Made by a program: the position numbers and the translations under genes. A DNA stretch of 7,866 bases from Deltaproteobacteria bacterium (GTDB lineage: Bacteria > Desulfobacterota > Desulfobacteria > Desulfobacterales > Desulfosalsimonadaceae), in NCBI GenBank assembly GCA_024280875.1, contig JAJRPH010000020.1:1-7866 (forward strand), written 5' to 3'. Shown piece after piece: positions 1 through 6,985 of the stretch (position 1 is the first letter of the stretch; each line of letters opens with the position of its first letter). The notes beneath the pieces are model-generated. The model did not search any database and was not told where the DNA came from. It worked only from the letters and a program-made list of their open reading frames with translations.

Positions 1-683
1 ATTTTCGGAATAATTTCCTGGATTGCCTCATTATAAAGACACAGGACCGCCAGCCCGTAAAACGGGATGCGATCAATAAAACTTAAAAAAACCGACTTAA
101 TATTTTCAATATTTTTATAAAAATCGACATGTTCAAGATCAATATTGGTCACCACCGCAATGGTCGGGGAAAATTTCAAAAATGACCCGTCACTTTCATC
201 AGCTTCTGCGACAATATAATCACCTTCCCCCAAAACCGCGTTGGTGTTGACACTTTTTAATTTGCCGCCGATGACCACCGTGGGATCCAGCCCCCCTTCG
301 GCAAGAACGCCTGCTATCATCGAAGTGGTCGATGTTTTACCGTGGGCGCCTGCGACTGCGATGCTGTATTTCAGACGCATCAGTTCAGCCAGCATTTCCG
401 CTCTCGGAATCACGGGTACAGACGATCCCAAAGCGGCAATAACTTCCGGGTTTTCTTCGCTGATAGCAGATGACGTCACCACCACATCCACGTCCCTGAT
501 ATGGTCGGCATGATGCCCCTTAAAAATCTTTCCGCCCAGCGTTTCCAGGCGTTCGGTCACATCGGACAGGGTGACATCGGAACCGGAAACGCGATAGCCC
601 AATGTCAGCAGTAGTTCGGCAATGCCGCTCATTCCGATTCCGCCGATTCCGACAAAAAATATGTGATACTGTTTTCGATACAT
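1..683 (-). CDS. murC: UDP-N-acetylmuramate--L-alanine ligase MurC (partial, N-terminal half)
   Basis: MurC is the cytoplasmic ATP-dependent ligase that adds L-alanine to UDP-MurNAc, the first step of stem-peptide assembly. The frame opens at an ATG (683-681) and runs off the left edge with no stop, giving 227 residues of a family that is usually about 450-480. Visible parts are the N-terminal UDP-binding Rossmann domain with a glycine-rich loop VGIGGIGMSG (residues 11-20) and SGSD (33-36), then VVTSSAI (68-74), the ATP-binding P-loop GAHGKTSTT (112-120), EADESDGSFL (160-169) and the Mur-ligase motif TNIDLEHVDFY (179-189). The P-loop reads GAHGKTSTT where E. coli has GTHGKTTTT; the Lys and the following hydroxyl residue are kept. 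The start lies 31 bp after the murG stop with no clear Shine-Dalgarno sequence, but the protein begins just before the conserved glycine loop, so this ATG is well placed. It is the last visible gene of the run. The identity is secure; only the C-terminal half is missing, because of the window edge. Confidence 0.96.
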   Translation of the reverse strand, partial: MYRKQYHIFFVGIGGIGMSGIAELLLTLGYRVSGSDVTLSDVTERLETLGGKIFKGHHADHIRDVDVVVTSSAISEENPEVIAALGSSVPVIPRAEMLAELMRLKYSIAVAGAHGKTSTTSMIAGVLAEGGLDPTVVIGGKLKSVNTNAVLGEGDYIVAEADESDGSFLKFSPTIAVVTNIDLEHVDFYKNIENIKSVFLSFIDRIPFYGLAVLCLYNEAIQEIIPK

Positions 684-714
684 AAATAAAATTACCGGTT
701 AAATTTTAGATCGC

Positions 715-1944
715 TCAACATAGGACCGCACATGTTGTTTTATGACTTTTGCTTTTAATAATCCTGTAAATATCATCCACGATTCTTTGTGCTGCGTCCG
801 GATGACCAAACTTTTGAATCCTTGCTTCCATTTTTTCCTTTATTTCGGAATTTTTTGAATAATACGCTATTTTTTCCGCCAGTAAGTTCCCGGTAAGATC
901 TTTTTCCAATATCATTTCTGCGGCATCGTCCTCGACAAGGGCTTGCGCGTTTACAACCTGATGGTCATCCGTTGCAAACGGAAAAGGGATAAACACAACA
1001 GCCTTCCCTGTCACAGTCAATTCCGCAACGGTTGTCGCGCCCGACCGGCAGATGACCAGATCCGCCTCCCGGTAACGGTTGGCCATATCTTCAAAAAAAG
1101 GCGCCACTACTGACTCCACCTTCAATTGCTGATACACTTTTCTGACTTCATCTGCATCCCTGATCCCGGCTTGGTGGACAAACCTGAATTTTCCGGGATT
1201 TTTTAAATACGTGACGCTGTCTATGACTGCCATGTTTATGCTGTGGGCCCCCTGACTCCCGCCCAGGATCAAAATATTGAAAAATTGCTGCTGCGCTTCC
1301 GGGTTCACCTCTCTTTCAGCATTCATTCCCTCAAACGCCAATATCTCAGTTCGGACCGGATTTCCGGTAAAGTCGATTTTATGTTTAACCGACGATTTAA
1401 ATCCCGTATCCGGAAAAGAAACATAAATCTTTTCTGCGATTCCCGATAAAAGCCGGTTGGTTAACCCCGGAATACTGTTCTGTTCATGGATCACCCTATG
1501 AATCCTCAGCATCCAGGCACCTGCAATGACCGGGCCGGCGGAATAAGCGCCCATCCCGATAACGATATCGGGTTTAAATCCGATTAAAAGCCGGAGTGCA
1601 TCGATCATCCCTTTCGGGAGTCTGCACATGGAAGCCAGTTTGGCAAATATGCCTTTGCCTTTGATGCCTTCGACAGATATCAGCTTTTTTTCAAACATTG
1701 TTTTGGCCAAAACCGTTTCTTCAATTCTTTTACCGCTGGTGACAAACAACACGCGGGTTGCTGGCTGTCGTTTCATAAACATTTCGGCAATGGCAATGCC
1801 GGGAAACAAATGCCCCCCGGTTCCGCCGCCGGCAATAACAATGCGCAACACGGGAGAAAAAGCCTGATCCGGACTTTCTGTCCTTTTGCCGGAACCGGTC
1901 AGAGTTATATCACTGTTGCTTTTTATTGTTTCTGAGATGCCCAT
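715..1944 (-). CDS. murG: MurG, lipid II-forming GlcNAc transferase
   Basis: MurG is the peripheral inner-membrane glycosyltransferase (GT28, GT-B fold) that moves GlcNAc from UDP-GlcNAc onto lipid I to make lipid II. In the 409-residue frame, the N-terminal domain carries the glycine loop GGGTGGHLFPG (39-49), GMGAYSAGP (130-138), HEQNSIPG (153-160) and GNPVR (194-198). The C-terminal domain carries ILGGSQGAHSIN (226-237), PFFEDMA (282-288), CRSGATTVAEL (299-309) and PFPFATDDHQVVNAQ (320-334), which form the UDP-GlcNAc pocket in this family. The usual length is about 355-365. The excess is a polar tail of about 31 residues before the first beta strand (LRIVIAGGG) and a short C-terminal tail ending CAVLC. 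The ATG at 1944 overlaps the end of ftsW by 22 bp and has no visible ribosome site. A GTG at 1851-1849 (codon 32) would give a 378-residue protein matching the family start, with a weak CAGG upstream. The true start is undecided. Function is certain. Confidence 0.96.
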   Translation of the reverse strand: MGISETIKSNSDITLTGSGKRTESPDQAFSPVLRIVIAGGGTGGHLFPGIAIAEMFMKRQPATRVLFVTSGKRIEETVLAKTMFEKKLISVEGIKGKGIFAKLASMCRLPKGMIDALRLLIGFKPDIVIGMGAYSAGPVIAGAWMLRIHRVIHEQNSIPGLTNRLLSGIAEKIYVSFPDTGFKSSVKHKIDFTGNPVRTEILAFEGMNAEREVNPEAQQQFFNILILGGSQGAHSINMAVIDSVTYLKNPGKFRFVHQAGIRDADEVRKVYQQLKVESVVAPFFEDMANRYREADLVICRSGATTVAELTVTGKAVVFIPFPFATDDHQVVNAQALVEDDAAEMILEKDLTGNLLAEKIAYYSKNSEIKEKMEARIQKFGHPDAAQRIVDDIYRIIKSKSHKTTCAVLC

Positions 1945-3041
1945 ATATTCATCAACACGCCAATTAATGCCAGGTTAATGACCAGCGAAGAGCCGCCATA
2001 GCTCAAAAATGGCAACGTCAGTCCTTTGGTCGGTAAAATGCTTAGATTCACGCCCATATTTATAACCGCCTGCAATGATATGGAGATGGTAATCCCCAAA
2101 GCAAGCAGGGAACCGAAAAAATCACGCTTTGACCTTGCGATCTCCAAACCCCGCCACAGGATAATGATATAGAGGGACATCACAATGAGAACCCACCGCA
2201 ACCCGCCTTCTTCTCCGATCACTGAAAAGATAAAATCCGTATGCGGGTCCGGCAGATAAAACAATTTCTGGTATCCCTGGCCGAAACCTTTGCCCCAGAT
2301 GCCCCCTGAACCGAAACCCATTAACGAGTGGATCACCTGATACCCCTCAGCTTTGGGATATTGCCACGGGTCAAGAAACGACATGCACCTTTTCAGCCGA
2401 TAGTCACTTGAAAAAACCAGAAAAACAGCCGCCGGCAAAACAAAAATCAGCGCAGACAGACTCAGCTGCGACAACCGAACACGGCCGGCAAACATGAGAA
2501 GCCACGCCATCATCCAGAAAATTGCTACAGACCCGTAATCCGGCTGCATCAGGATCAGCACGGAAAAAATCAGCAAAACTATAACATGGGGCAAAAATCC
2601 GATAGAAAAGCTTTCAATCTCGTCCTGCTTTTTCGTCAGGGAATAGCCCATAAACACGATTAATGCGAACCGTGCGAACTCAACCGGCTGAAAACGGATG
2701 CCATTGAATTGCAGCCACCGGATCGCGTCCTTCACCTCATGGCCCATGCCTTTCATTAAAACAATTCCCAGCAATACAAATGCGCCGGCGACCAAAACAT
2801 ATGTCAGGTTGCGATACAGCCGGTAAGGTATGTATCGGCAAATCAGCATGCCGCACAAGCCAAGCCCGGCAAATGTCAGCTGTTTTGTAAAAAAATAATA
2901 TTCATTTTTATAATCATGCAATGCGATAGCGCTGCTGGCACTGTACACCATAGCAATACCAATCCCCGTCAAAAAAAGAACCGGTAGAAGAATGACCAGA
3001 TCATAGGATAAATAATTGGTTTTATGGTGTCTTCTTTTCAT
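1923..3041 (-). CDS. ftsW: FtsW, SEDS-family septal peptidoglycan glycosyltransferase
   Basis: FtsW is the polytopic SEDS polymerase of the divisome; with its partner penicillin-binding protein FtsI it polymerises lipid II into septal glycan. From the ATG at 3041-3039 the protein has 372 residues, a normal length. It is very hydrophobic, with about ten likely membrane segments beginning near residues 13-33 after a short basic N-terminus (MKRRHHK). Family signatures are MVYSASS (31-37), RWLQFNGIRFQPVEFARF (108-125), MQPDYGS (165-171), GFGSGGIWGKGFGQG (242-256), LPDPHTDFIFSVIGEEGG (263-280) and LPTKGLTLPFLSYGGSSL (336-353). The Asp of HTDFIF (D269) matches the proposed catalytic residue of SEDS proteins. 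RodA is the main alternative, but the position between murD and murG in a dcw cluster argues strongly for FtsW. A TTG one codon earlier is also in frame, but the ATG is preferred. That ATG shares its A with the murD stop (TGATG), so translation is probably coupled. Confidence 0.95.
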   Translation of the reverse strand: MKRRHHKTNYLSYDLVILLPVLFLTGIGIAMVYSASSAIALHDYKNEYYFFTKQLTFAGLGLCGMLICRYIPYRLYRNLTYVLVAGAFVLLGIVLMKGMGHEVKDAIRWLQFNGIRFQPVEFARFALIVFMGYSLTKKQDEIESFSIGFLPHVIVLLIFSVLILMQPDYGSVAIFWMMAWLLMFAGRVRLSQLSLSALIFVLPAAVFLVFSSDYRLKRCMSFLDPWQYPKAEGYQVIHSLMGFGSGGIWGKGFGQGYQKLFYLPDPHTDFIFSVIGEEGGLRWVLIVMSLYIIILWRGLEIARSKRDFFGSLLALGITISISLQAVINMGVNLSILPTKGLTLPFLSYGGSSLVINLALIGVLMNIWASQKQ

Positions 3042-4399
3042 CAATCCCCACCCTTCAACAGATCAACCGATTGCGCAAAATCCCTGCCCCGTTGGGCATA
3101 ACTGTCGTACATATCAAAACTTGAGCAGGCGGGTGACAGTAATACTGAATCACCGGGCACAGCAAACGACGCCGCCATTCTCACAGCCTGGACCATGTCC
3201 ACCGCCATTACGGTCGGCACCATATCCTCAAACACGGTTTTTATTTTTTCAGCGGCTTCCCCCATGACAATCAGCTGCTTAACACATTGGGCGAATCGGG
3301 GAATCAGACTTTCATATCCGCCGCCCTTATCCCGGCCGCCCATTATCAGGACTATTGGTGAAGAAAACGATTCCAGTGCCCTTGCCACCGCATCCACGTT
3401 AGTGGCCTTTGAATCATCATAGAATTGAACAGTGTTAACGGTATCCACGAACTCCACCCGGTGGGGCAGGCCTTTAAAGTGCTGCAACGCGCCTTTAATT
3501 CCGGCTATGGTTCCCCCGACAGATAGAACCGCAAGACCAGATGCTGCCGCATTTTCAAGATTATGGCGGCCGGACAGCGGAATATCAGTGCAGTCCACAT
3601 GCTGATCACCGGCATCCGGTGTATGGAACCAGATCGTTTGATCCGATATCCAGGACCTGTTTTCGTTAAACTTCAGGCAGTTAAAGGCAAACCGTTGGGC
3701 AGTCAAATTCTCTAAAACTGACAGAATCGTGGCGTCTGCTTCATTTAACACACAGATATCAGTTGCTGCCTGATTTTCAAAGATTCTGGCCTTGGAACGG
3801 GCATATGCGTCAAAGTCCGGGTACCGCTCCAAATGATCATCGGTAATGTTCAACAGGATACTTACCAGCGGGCTGAATTTATCAATGGTATCGAGCTGAA
3901 AACTGCTGATTTCCGCGACAATGAAATCCGCTGTTTCTTGTTGGTCGACCAGCTCAATTAAAGGCGTTCCGAGATTTCCGCCGGTCAGCGCTTTGAAACC
4001 TGACTGATGCAACATTTCGCCGATCAGAAGCGTCGTGGTCGATTTTCCGTTTGTTCCTGTAACCGCAATAATCGGTATATTAATAAAATGATATGCCAGT
4101 TCTATTTCACCGATCACGGGGATATTTTTTTTCCTGGCCCGATTCACCGGTGCAATTGTATGCGGCACCCCGGGACTCAACACAATGAGATCACAATTTT
4201 CAAATGTATCGGAATTATGCGGACCCAGCTCAATCGAAATCCTAAGGCCGGTGATTTCAGAGAGACTATTGCCCAGCGCGTCTTTACTGCGATTATCAGC
4301 CGCAGTGACGGTGCATCCCCGGCTGACCAGAAATTTAGCCACGGAAATTCCCGATCTTCCCAGTCCAACCACCAGAATATGTTTGTTTCTCAAATCCAT
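3041..4399 (-). CDS. murD: UDP-N-acetylmuramoyl-L-alanine--D-glutamate ligase MurD
   Basis: MurD is the cytoplasmic ligase that adds D-glutamate to UDP-MurNAc-L-Ala using ATP. The 452-residue protein is of normal length and has all three Mur-ligase domains. The N-terminal UDP-binding domain has VGLGRSG (11-17) and LSPGVP (74-79). The central ATPase has the P-loop TGTNGKSTTT (114-123), EISSFQLD (163-170) and NITDDHLERY (184-193). The linker GRHNLENAAA (277-286) leads into the C-terminal domain with FYDDSKATN (326-334), MGGRDKGG (353-360) and LSPACSSFDMY (421-431); the DDSKATN and SPACSSFD motifs set MurD apart from MurC, MurE and MurF. The ATG start sits 18 bp after the mraY stop. No strong ribosome site is visible, so it may depend on coupling to mraY. 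The stop overlaps the ftsW start by one base. Nothing is truncated or missing. Confidence 0.98.
   Translation of the reverse strand: MDLRNKHILVVGLGRSGISVAKFLVSRGCTVTAADNRSKDALGNSLSEITGLRISIELGPHNSDTFENCDLIVLSPGVPHTIAPVNRARKKNIPVIGEIELAYHFINIPIIAVTGTNGKSTTTLLIGEMLHQSGFKALTGGNLGTPLIELVDQQETADFIVAEISSFQLDTIDKFSPLVSILLNITDDHLERYPDFDAYARSKARIFENQAATDICVLNEADATILSVLENLTAQRFAFNCLKFNENRSWISDQTIWFHTPDAGDQHVDCTDIPLSGRHNLENAAASGLAVLSVGGTIAGIKGALQHFKGLPHRVEFVDTVNTVQFYDDSKATNVDAVARALESFSSPIVLIMGGRDKGGGYESLIPRFAQCVKQLIVMGEAAEKIKTVFEDMVPTVMAVDMVQAVRMAASFAVPGDSVLLSPACSSFDMYDSYAQRGRDFAQSVDLLKGGD
3046..3055 (-). promoter_or_regulatory. ribosome binding site of ftsW inside the end of murD
   Basis: The minus-strand sequence AAGGGTGGGG ends 4 bases before the ftsW ATG at 3041 and encodes the last residues of MurD (KGG). 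It is the most purine-rich, Shine-Dalgarno-like stretch before any start in this window. It supports the ATG at 3041 as the ftsW start over the TTG at 3044, although its spacing is slightly short and it is not a perfect GGAGG. Confidence 0.6.
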
Positions 4400-4417
4400 T
4401 GAATCGTTTCACGCTAC

Positions 4418-5497
4418 CTATCTTAGTTTGAGGGTACTGATCGATATCAGCGCCAGAATAATGGCGACAATCCAGAACCGGACAATCACCTTGGATTCCG
4501 CCCAACCTTTTAATTCAAAATGGTGATGCAGGGGCGCCATTAAAAAAATCCGCTGCCCTTTTGTTATCTTAAAATAACCGACCTGAAAAATCACCGACAG
4601 TGCTTCGATCACAAAAATTCCGCCCACAATGACCAACAGGAATTCATGTTTGGTAACCACTGCGATGATTCCCAGCAGTGCGCCCAGGGGCAGCGAGCCC
4701 ACATCTCCCATAAAAATCTGTGCCGGATACGTGTTGTACCATAAGAATCCGAGCCCGGCCCCGGCCATGGCCCCGCAAATAATGGTGACTTCCCCGCAGC
4801 CGGCCAGGTAGTTGATCTGAAGATACTGCGCGATTTTAATATGACCCGTCACATAGGCAAACAGCATATATGTCGCCGCCGCAATGATCACCGGCCCGAT
4901 GGCCAGACCGTCAAGGCCATCGGTTAAATTAACCGCATTGGACGCCCCCACAATCACTATGATTGCAAATATGATATACCCCGGGCCCAGATCCGGTGTG
5001 ATGGTTTTAAAAAAAGGAACCGTGACATGGGTGTTAAATTCCGGGTAAACATAAATCATGATTCCGGCAATGGCGGCAATTAGGATCTGCAGACAAAATT
5101 TGGTCCAGGCGCTTAATCCCATGTTCCGTTTTTGAATCTGTTTTAAGTAATCATCGGCAAAGCCAATGACAAAATAACCGGCTCCTACAAATAAAATAAT
5201 CCATACATATAAATTCGTTAGATCAACCCACAGCAGTGTTGATAAAATAATCGACAAAAGAATCAGTACGCCGCCCATGGTGGGTGTGCCGGCTTTGTCC
5301 TGATGTCTTTCCGGTCCGACTTTCCGGATGTACTGGCCGATCTGTTTCTCGCCGAGCAGGCGAATCATCCATGGACCGAACACAAAACAGATTACCAGGG
5401 CGGTTAAGCTGGCGCATATGGTTCGAAACGTAATATATCGAAAAACGTTTAAAACCGATATTTCCGGCTGCAGCATATTAAAAAGATGATAAAACAT
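4418..5497 (-). CDS. mraY: MraY, phospho-MurNAc-pentapeptide transferase
   Basis: MraY is the integral inner-membrane enzyme that transfers phospho-MurNAc-pentapeptide from UDP to undecaprenyl phosphate, making lipid I. From the ATG at 5497-5495 the protein has 359 residues, essentially the length of E. coli MraY (360), and begins MFYHLF followed by the typical NVFRYITFRT (17-26). Further signatures are KAGTPTMGG (68-76), the Mg-binding aspartates in FADDYLK (113-119), NLTDGLDGLA (190-199), FMGDVGSL (262-269) and the histidine-rich loop APLHHHFELKGW (321-332). About ten membrane segments are apparent, ending in a short tail (LKLR). An in-frame TTG four codons upstream (5509) is possible, but the ATG fits the family better; a weak TGGA lies about 8 bases before it. 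The gene follows the only substantial gap in the cluster (77 bp after murF), and murD starts 18 bp beyond its stop. Confidence 0.98.
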   Translation of the reverse strand: MFYHLFNMLQPEISVLNVFRYITFRTICASLTALVICFVFGPWMIRLLGEKQIGQYIRKVGPERHQDKAGTPTMGGVLILLSIILSTLLWVDLTNLYVWIILFVGAGYFVIGFADDYLKQIQKRNMGLSAWTKFCLQILIAAIAGIMIYVYPEFNTHVTVPFFKTITPDLGPGYIIFAIIVIVGASNAVNLTDGLDGLAIGPVIIAAATYMLFAYVTGHIKIAQYLQINYLAGCGEVTIICGAMAGAGLGFLWYNTYPAQIFMGDVGSLPLGALLGIIAVVTKHEFLLVIVGGIFVIEALSVIFQVGYFKITKGQRIFLMAPLHHHFELKGWAESKVIVRFWIVAIILALISISTLKLR

Positions 5498-5574
5498 TAA
5501 AATATCCAAATATATTAATATGATGCCCCTGCAAAAAATCAGATTCAGATGGCAAAAAAGAAAACTTCATACAA
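5498..5574 (-). other. AT-rich murF-mraY spacer, possible internal promoter
   Basis: This 77-bp gap is the longest non-coding stretch in the window and is clearly richer in A and T than the genes around it. On the minus strand it holds T-runs, a TTGCAG hexamer, and a perfect 10-bp palindrome ATATTAATAT (5512-5521), followed by the mraY ribosome region. TTGCAG and a downstream TATTTG or TATATT could serve as a weak sigma-70-like promoter for mraY onward, but the match and the spacing (14-16 bp) are poor. No hairpin followed by a T-run is present, so I see no terminator. A promoter here is inference only. Confidence 0.25.
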
Positions 5575-6981
5575 TTATGCATCTGTTGCCTCCAGCTGTT
5601 TTACGATCTCCTCCATCCCTACCCCTCTTGAGCCTTTCACCAGCACCCAGTCTTTTGGTCCGAGAAATTTGACCAATAATTCCAGCAGTTCTGTTTTATC
5701 GCCGATGATGATATCCTGATCCGGCATCCCCTGCTGTTGTGCCCCTTTTTTCATGGCGATTGCGTAATCTCCGGTCAGGAAAATTTTGTTAACTCCTAAC
5801 TTGGCTGCGGTCTGTCCGATATTTTCATGCAATCTTTCCGCTTCCCTGCCCAACTCAAGCATGTCGCCTGCAACCAAAACCCCTTTTTTCTGACCTTTTA
5901 ACGATACCAGGGTTTTTATGGCGGCTTCCATGGAACCGGGGTTGGCATTATAGGAGTCATCGATAATAAAAAAACCCATCCGGCTTTTTTTTACATCCAT
6001 GCGGCCTTTGACCGGCCTGAATCTCTCAAGCCCTGATTTTATTTCATTGGCGTCAAGACCGCTCAAATAACCGGAGGCTGATGCGGCCAGGGCATTTAAT
6101 ATCATGAACTGCCCCGGCGCATTAATTTTGACGGAAATTTTCTCATTGGGCAGTTCCAGGGTAAAAACCGTTGTGTTTCCTTTTTTAACAATATCAATTG
6201 CCCGGATATCCGCATAAATCGACTGGCCGAAATAGGATACCTTGCGGCGGGCTGTGTTGCCGAGCCTCAAGCTGAGGGGATCATCACCATTTAATATAAT
6301 TACGCCGTCGTCTTTGACATTTTCAATCAACTCCCCTTTGGCGGACATAATATTCTCGATACAGCCCAAACCTTCAAGGTGTGCCGGTCCGATATTCGTA
6401 ATGATACCTAAATCCGGCCGACAGATTTCCGATAGTCGCCGGATTTCACCGGGATGATTCATTCCGAGTTCCAAAATCGCAACGTCATGGGATTGATTCA
6501 TCTGAAAAATCGTTAACGGAACCCCGAATTCATTATTTAAATTTCCCTGGGTTTTAAGGGTATTGAATTTTTGCTCCATGACCAAAGCCGTCATCTCCTT
6601 GGTCGTTGTTTTGCCATTTGAACCGGTGATACAAACTACCGGTATATTAAAACGCTGCCGGTGAAACGCAGCCAGGTCGCCCAGCGCCCGAATTGTATCA
6701 TTCACCAGAAAACGGCAGCCATCATATGTACTCAGTGCTTCAATATTCTGGCTCAGCTTTTGCCGGTCAAGTACAATGCCCCGGACGCCTTTTTTGATAA
6801 CGTCTTTGATAAACCGGTGACCGTCATGAATTGCGCCCTTGACTGCCACGAACAGGTCATTTTCAGAAATATTCCTGGAATCAATCGAAATGCCCGCAAA
6901 CCGGGGGCAATCCTTTCCAGCCACAAGTTCCCCGCCCGTGGCTTTTATGATTTCATCAATTGTCCAGAAAACCGTATCCAT
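5575..6981 (-). CDS. murF: UDP-MurNAc-tripeptide--D-alanyl-D-alanine ligase MurF
   Basis: MurF is the cytoplasmic ligase that adds the D-Ala-D-Ala dipeptide to UDP-MurNAc-tripeptide, completing the pentapeptide precursor. The 468-residue protein is of normal length. The N-terminal domain shows the MurE/MurF-type substrate-binding pattern ISIDSRNISENDLFVAVKG (31-49). The ATPase domain has the P-loop TGSNGKTTTKEM (119-130), TQGNLNNEFGVP (144-155), ELGMNHPGEI (171-180) and NIGPAHLEGLG (196-206). The C-terminal domain has RPVKGRMDV (322-330), DDSYNANPGSM (341-351), GDMLELG (372-378) and VKGSRGVGME (448-457). TTKEM after the P-loop, NNEFGVP and YNANP are diagnostic of MurF as opposed to MurE. The ATG start lies 4 bp after the murE stop, with a weak GGA inside the end of murE, so the pair is almost certainly co-transcribed and translationally coupled. 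No defects were seen. Confidence 0.98.
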   Translation of the reverse strand: MDTVFWTIDEIIKATGGELVAGKDCPRFAGISIDSRNISENDLFVAVKGAIHDGHRFIKDVIKKGVRGIVLDRQKLSQNIEALSTYDGCRFLVNDTIRALGDLAAFHRQRFNIPVVCITGSNGKTTTKEMTALVMEQKFNTLKTQGNLNNEFGVPLTIFQMNQSHDVAILELGMNHPGEIRRLSEICRPDLGIITNIGPAHLEGLGCIENIMSAKGELIENVKDDGVIILNGDDPLSLRLGNTARRKVSYFGQSIYADIRAIDIVKKGNTTVFTLELPNEKISVKINAPGQFMILNALAASASGYLSGLDANEIKSGLERFRPVKGRMDVKKSRMGFFIIDDSYNANPGSMEAAIKTLVSLKGQKKGVLVAGDMLELGREAERLHENIGQTAAKLGVNKIFLTGDYAIAMKKGAQQQGMPDQDIIIGDKTELLELLVKFLGPKDWVLVKGSRGVGMEEIVKQLEATDA

Positions 6982-6985
6982 TTAT

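Noticed and set aside
241..513. A 90-codon plus-strand open frame near the left edge.
   Set aside because: It is antisense to the MurC P-loop and ATPase region, which is clearly coding on the minus strand.
716..737. Inverted repeat CAACAT / ATGTTG with a 10-base loop at the end of murG, considered as a terminator or attenuator.
   Set aside because: The stem is only 6 bp and AT-rich, it lies inside the murG coding end, and no T-run follows it before murC. It is too weak to call.
3042..3044. TTG as the start codon of ftsW.
   Set aside because: The next codon is an ATG that overlaps the murD stop as TGATG and sits next to the purine-rich stretch at 3046-3055, which is the more usual arrangement.
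4007..4402. A 131-codon plus-strand open frame antisense to the murD 5' part.
   Set aside because: It lies wholly opposite the conserved MurD N-terminal and P-loop coding sequence, its product (many Cys, His, Arg, Asn) resembles no family I know, and it has no evident ribosome site. It is best explained as a shadow of murD codon use.
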